A DNA stretch of 6,900 bases from Paracoccaceae bacterium. Lineage in GTDB: Bacteria; Pseudomonadota; Alphaproteobacteria; Rhodobacterales; Rhodobacteraceae. Position 1 is the first letter of the stretch, and every line of letters starts with the position of its first letter. This document shows positions 5,783-6,900 of this stretch, piece by piece. Made by a program: the position numbers and the translations under genes. A model generated the notes under the pieces. It ran no database searches, had not been told where the DNA came from, and saw only the letters and a program-made list of their open reading frames with translations. The DNA lies in contig JAFIEC010000187.1 in assembly GCA_020832725.1 (NCBI GenBank), positions 1 through 6,900 on the forward strand. Reading direction: 5' to 3'.

Positions 5783-6900
5783 ATGACAGACGCCCCCGAA
5801 CAGGACCTTCCCGAAGTCACCGCCACCGAGATGCTCGGCCGGGCGCTTGGTGCGCGCTATCTGCAATATGCGCTGTCGACGATCATGCATCGCGCCCTGC
5901 CCGATGCGCGCGACGGGCTGAAGCCCGTGCACCGGCGTATCCTCTACGCGATGCGCGAACTGGGGCTGACCTCTCGCGGTGCGTTCCGCAAGTCGGCCAA
6001 GATCTCGGGCGACGTGATGGGCAATTTCCACCCCCACGGTGACCAGGCCATCTATGACGCGCTGGCCCGCCTCGCCCAGGATTTCGCGGTGCGCTATCCG
6101 CTGGTGGACGGTCAGGGCAATTTCGGCAACATCGACGGCGATAACCCCGCCGCCGCGCGCTATACCGAGGCCCGGCTCACCGCAGCGGCAGAGGCATTGC
6201 TCGAGGGGCTGGACGAGGACGCGGTCGATTTCCGGCCCAATTACGATGGCACCCGCGACGAGCCGGTGATCCTGCCGGCCGCCTTTCCCAATCTGCTTGC
6301 CAATGGTGCCAGCGGTATCGCCGTGGGCATGGCGACCAACATTCCGCCCCACAACATCGACGAGTTGATCGCGGCCTGTCTTGTGCTGATCGACCGTCCC
6401 GACGCCACGGATGCCGAGTTGATGGCCTGTGTGCCGGGGCCCGACTTTCCCACCGGCGGCGAGATCGTGGATGGCCCCGACACCCTTGCCCAGGCCTATG
6501 CGACGGGGCGGGGCGCAATCCGGCTGCGGGCGCGCTGGCAGGTCGAGGAGATGACCCGGGGACAATGGCAGGTCGTGGTGACGGAAATCCCCTATCAGGT
6601 GCAGAAATCCCGTCTGATCGAACGGCTTGCAGAGCTGATCCAGACCCGCAAGGTAACCCTGCTGGCCGATGTGCGCGACGAATCCACCGAGGAGGTGCGC
6701 ATCGTTCTGGAGCCGCGCGCCCGCACCGTGGCACCTGCCGTGATGATGGAGGCGCTGTTCCGGAACTCCGATCTGGAAACGCGGTTCGCCATGAACATGA
6801 ACGTGCTGATCGACGGCCGCACGCCGAAGGTCTGCAGCCTGCGCGAGGTGCTGCGGGCGTTCCTCGACCACAGGCGCGAGGTGCTGCTGCGCCGCAGCCG
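5783..6900 (+). CDS. parC: DNA topoisomerase IV subunit A (ParC), 3' end beyond the window
   Basis: The frame is open from ATG 5783 to the window end, giving 372 residues of a protein normally about 740-780 long. ParC with ParE decatenates daughter chromosomes in an ATP-dependent reaction. Seen here: RYLQYALSTIMHRALPDARD (25-44), GLKPVHRRILYAM (45-57), the winged-helix segment NFHPHGDQAIYDALARLAQD (81-100), YPLVDGQGNFGNIDGD (105-120) and the catalytic tyrosine Tyr127 in AARYTEARL. NIPPHNIDELIAACLVLID then leads into the tower domain (EIPYQVQKSRLIERL). The HPHGDQ and GNIDGDN wording favours alphaproteobacterial ParC over GyrA, which usually has HPHGDSAVYD and GSVDGD. The start is supported by AGGA at 5771-5774, eight bases upstream. 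An in-frame ATG at 5654 would add 43 unlikely residues and lies inside the terminator loop. Confidence 0.94.
   Translation, partial: MTDAPEQDLPEVTATEMLGRALGARYLQYALSTIMHRALPDARDGLKPVHRRILYAMRELGLTSRGAFRKSAKISGDVMGNFHPHGDQAIYDALARLAQDFAVRYPLVDGQGNFGNIDGDNPAAARYTEARLTAAAEALLEGLDEDAVDFRPNYDGTRDEPVILPAAFPNLLANGASGIAVGMATNIPPHNIDELIAACLVLIDRPDATDAELMACVPGPDFPTGGEIVDGPDTLAQAYATGRGAIRLRARWQVEEMTRGQWQVVVTEIPYQVQKSRLIERLAELIQTRKVTLLADVRDESTEEVRIVLEPRARTVAPAVMMEALFRNSDLETRFAMNMNVLIDGRTPKVCSLREVLRAFLDHRREVLLRRS

Noticed and set aside
4682..6871. A 729-codon open frame on the minus strand
   Set aside because: It runs antisense through the clearly recognised transporter and parC genes and across the terminator. 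Its product is low-complexity Arg/Gly/His-rich, as expected for a shadow frame in GC-rich DNA.

Overview
This is a chromosomal segment from a very GC-rich alphaproteobacterium, most likely of the Rhodobacterales/Rhodobacteraceae. I base this on the style of the ParC, ImuA-like and DjlA-like proteins, on a small exported protein ending in a PPEVLPNGDIIIRRR block of a type I recall from that order, and on an alphaproteobacterial LexA box of the form GTTC-N7-GTTC. The taxon is recalled from family knowledge, not from a search.

Layout from left to right. (1) Bases 2-673 are the 3' part of a YeeE/YedE-type sulfur-compound permease. It overlaps, as ATGA, a 60-codon gene for a one-helix protein with a glycine/cysteine tail (670-852). 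(2) A minus-strand block follows, read from right to left: an imuA-like SOS gene (2029-2703), a TerB + J-domain co-chaperone of the DjlA family (1263-1958) and a 106-residue exported protein (875-1195). The imuA/djlA junction carries a tandem 24-bp duplication that holds both the imuA stop codon and the -35 element of a good djlA promoter. (3) Divergent from imuA, across a perfect GTTC-N7-GTTC LexA box at 2720-2734, is a plus-strand pair with a one-base overlap: a Tas-like NADPH aldo/keto reductase (2819-3868) and a Blc-type lipocalin (3868-4419). (4) A separate AEC-family membrane transporter lies at 4566-5510. (5) A 272-bp intergenic region contains an AT-rich dyad, G-rich sequence and a strong intrinsic terminator (5642-5672). 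(6) The start of parC, topoisomerase IV subunit A, runs from 5783 off the window end.

Most of the window is housekeeping or stress-related. I see no defence island, mobile element, CRISPR array, tRNA or rRNA. The items most worth a second look are: the SOS-controlled imuA-like gene with no imuB or dnaE2 beside it; the 60-residue protein with a SoxY-like carboxy terminus coupled to the sulfur permease; the promoter-bearing 24-bp duplication; and the 5511-5641 region, which might specify a small RNA. None of these amounts to a clearly new system on sequence alone.
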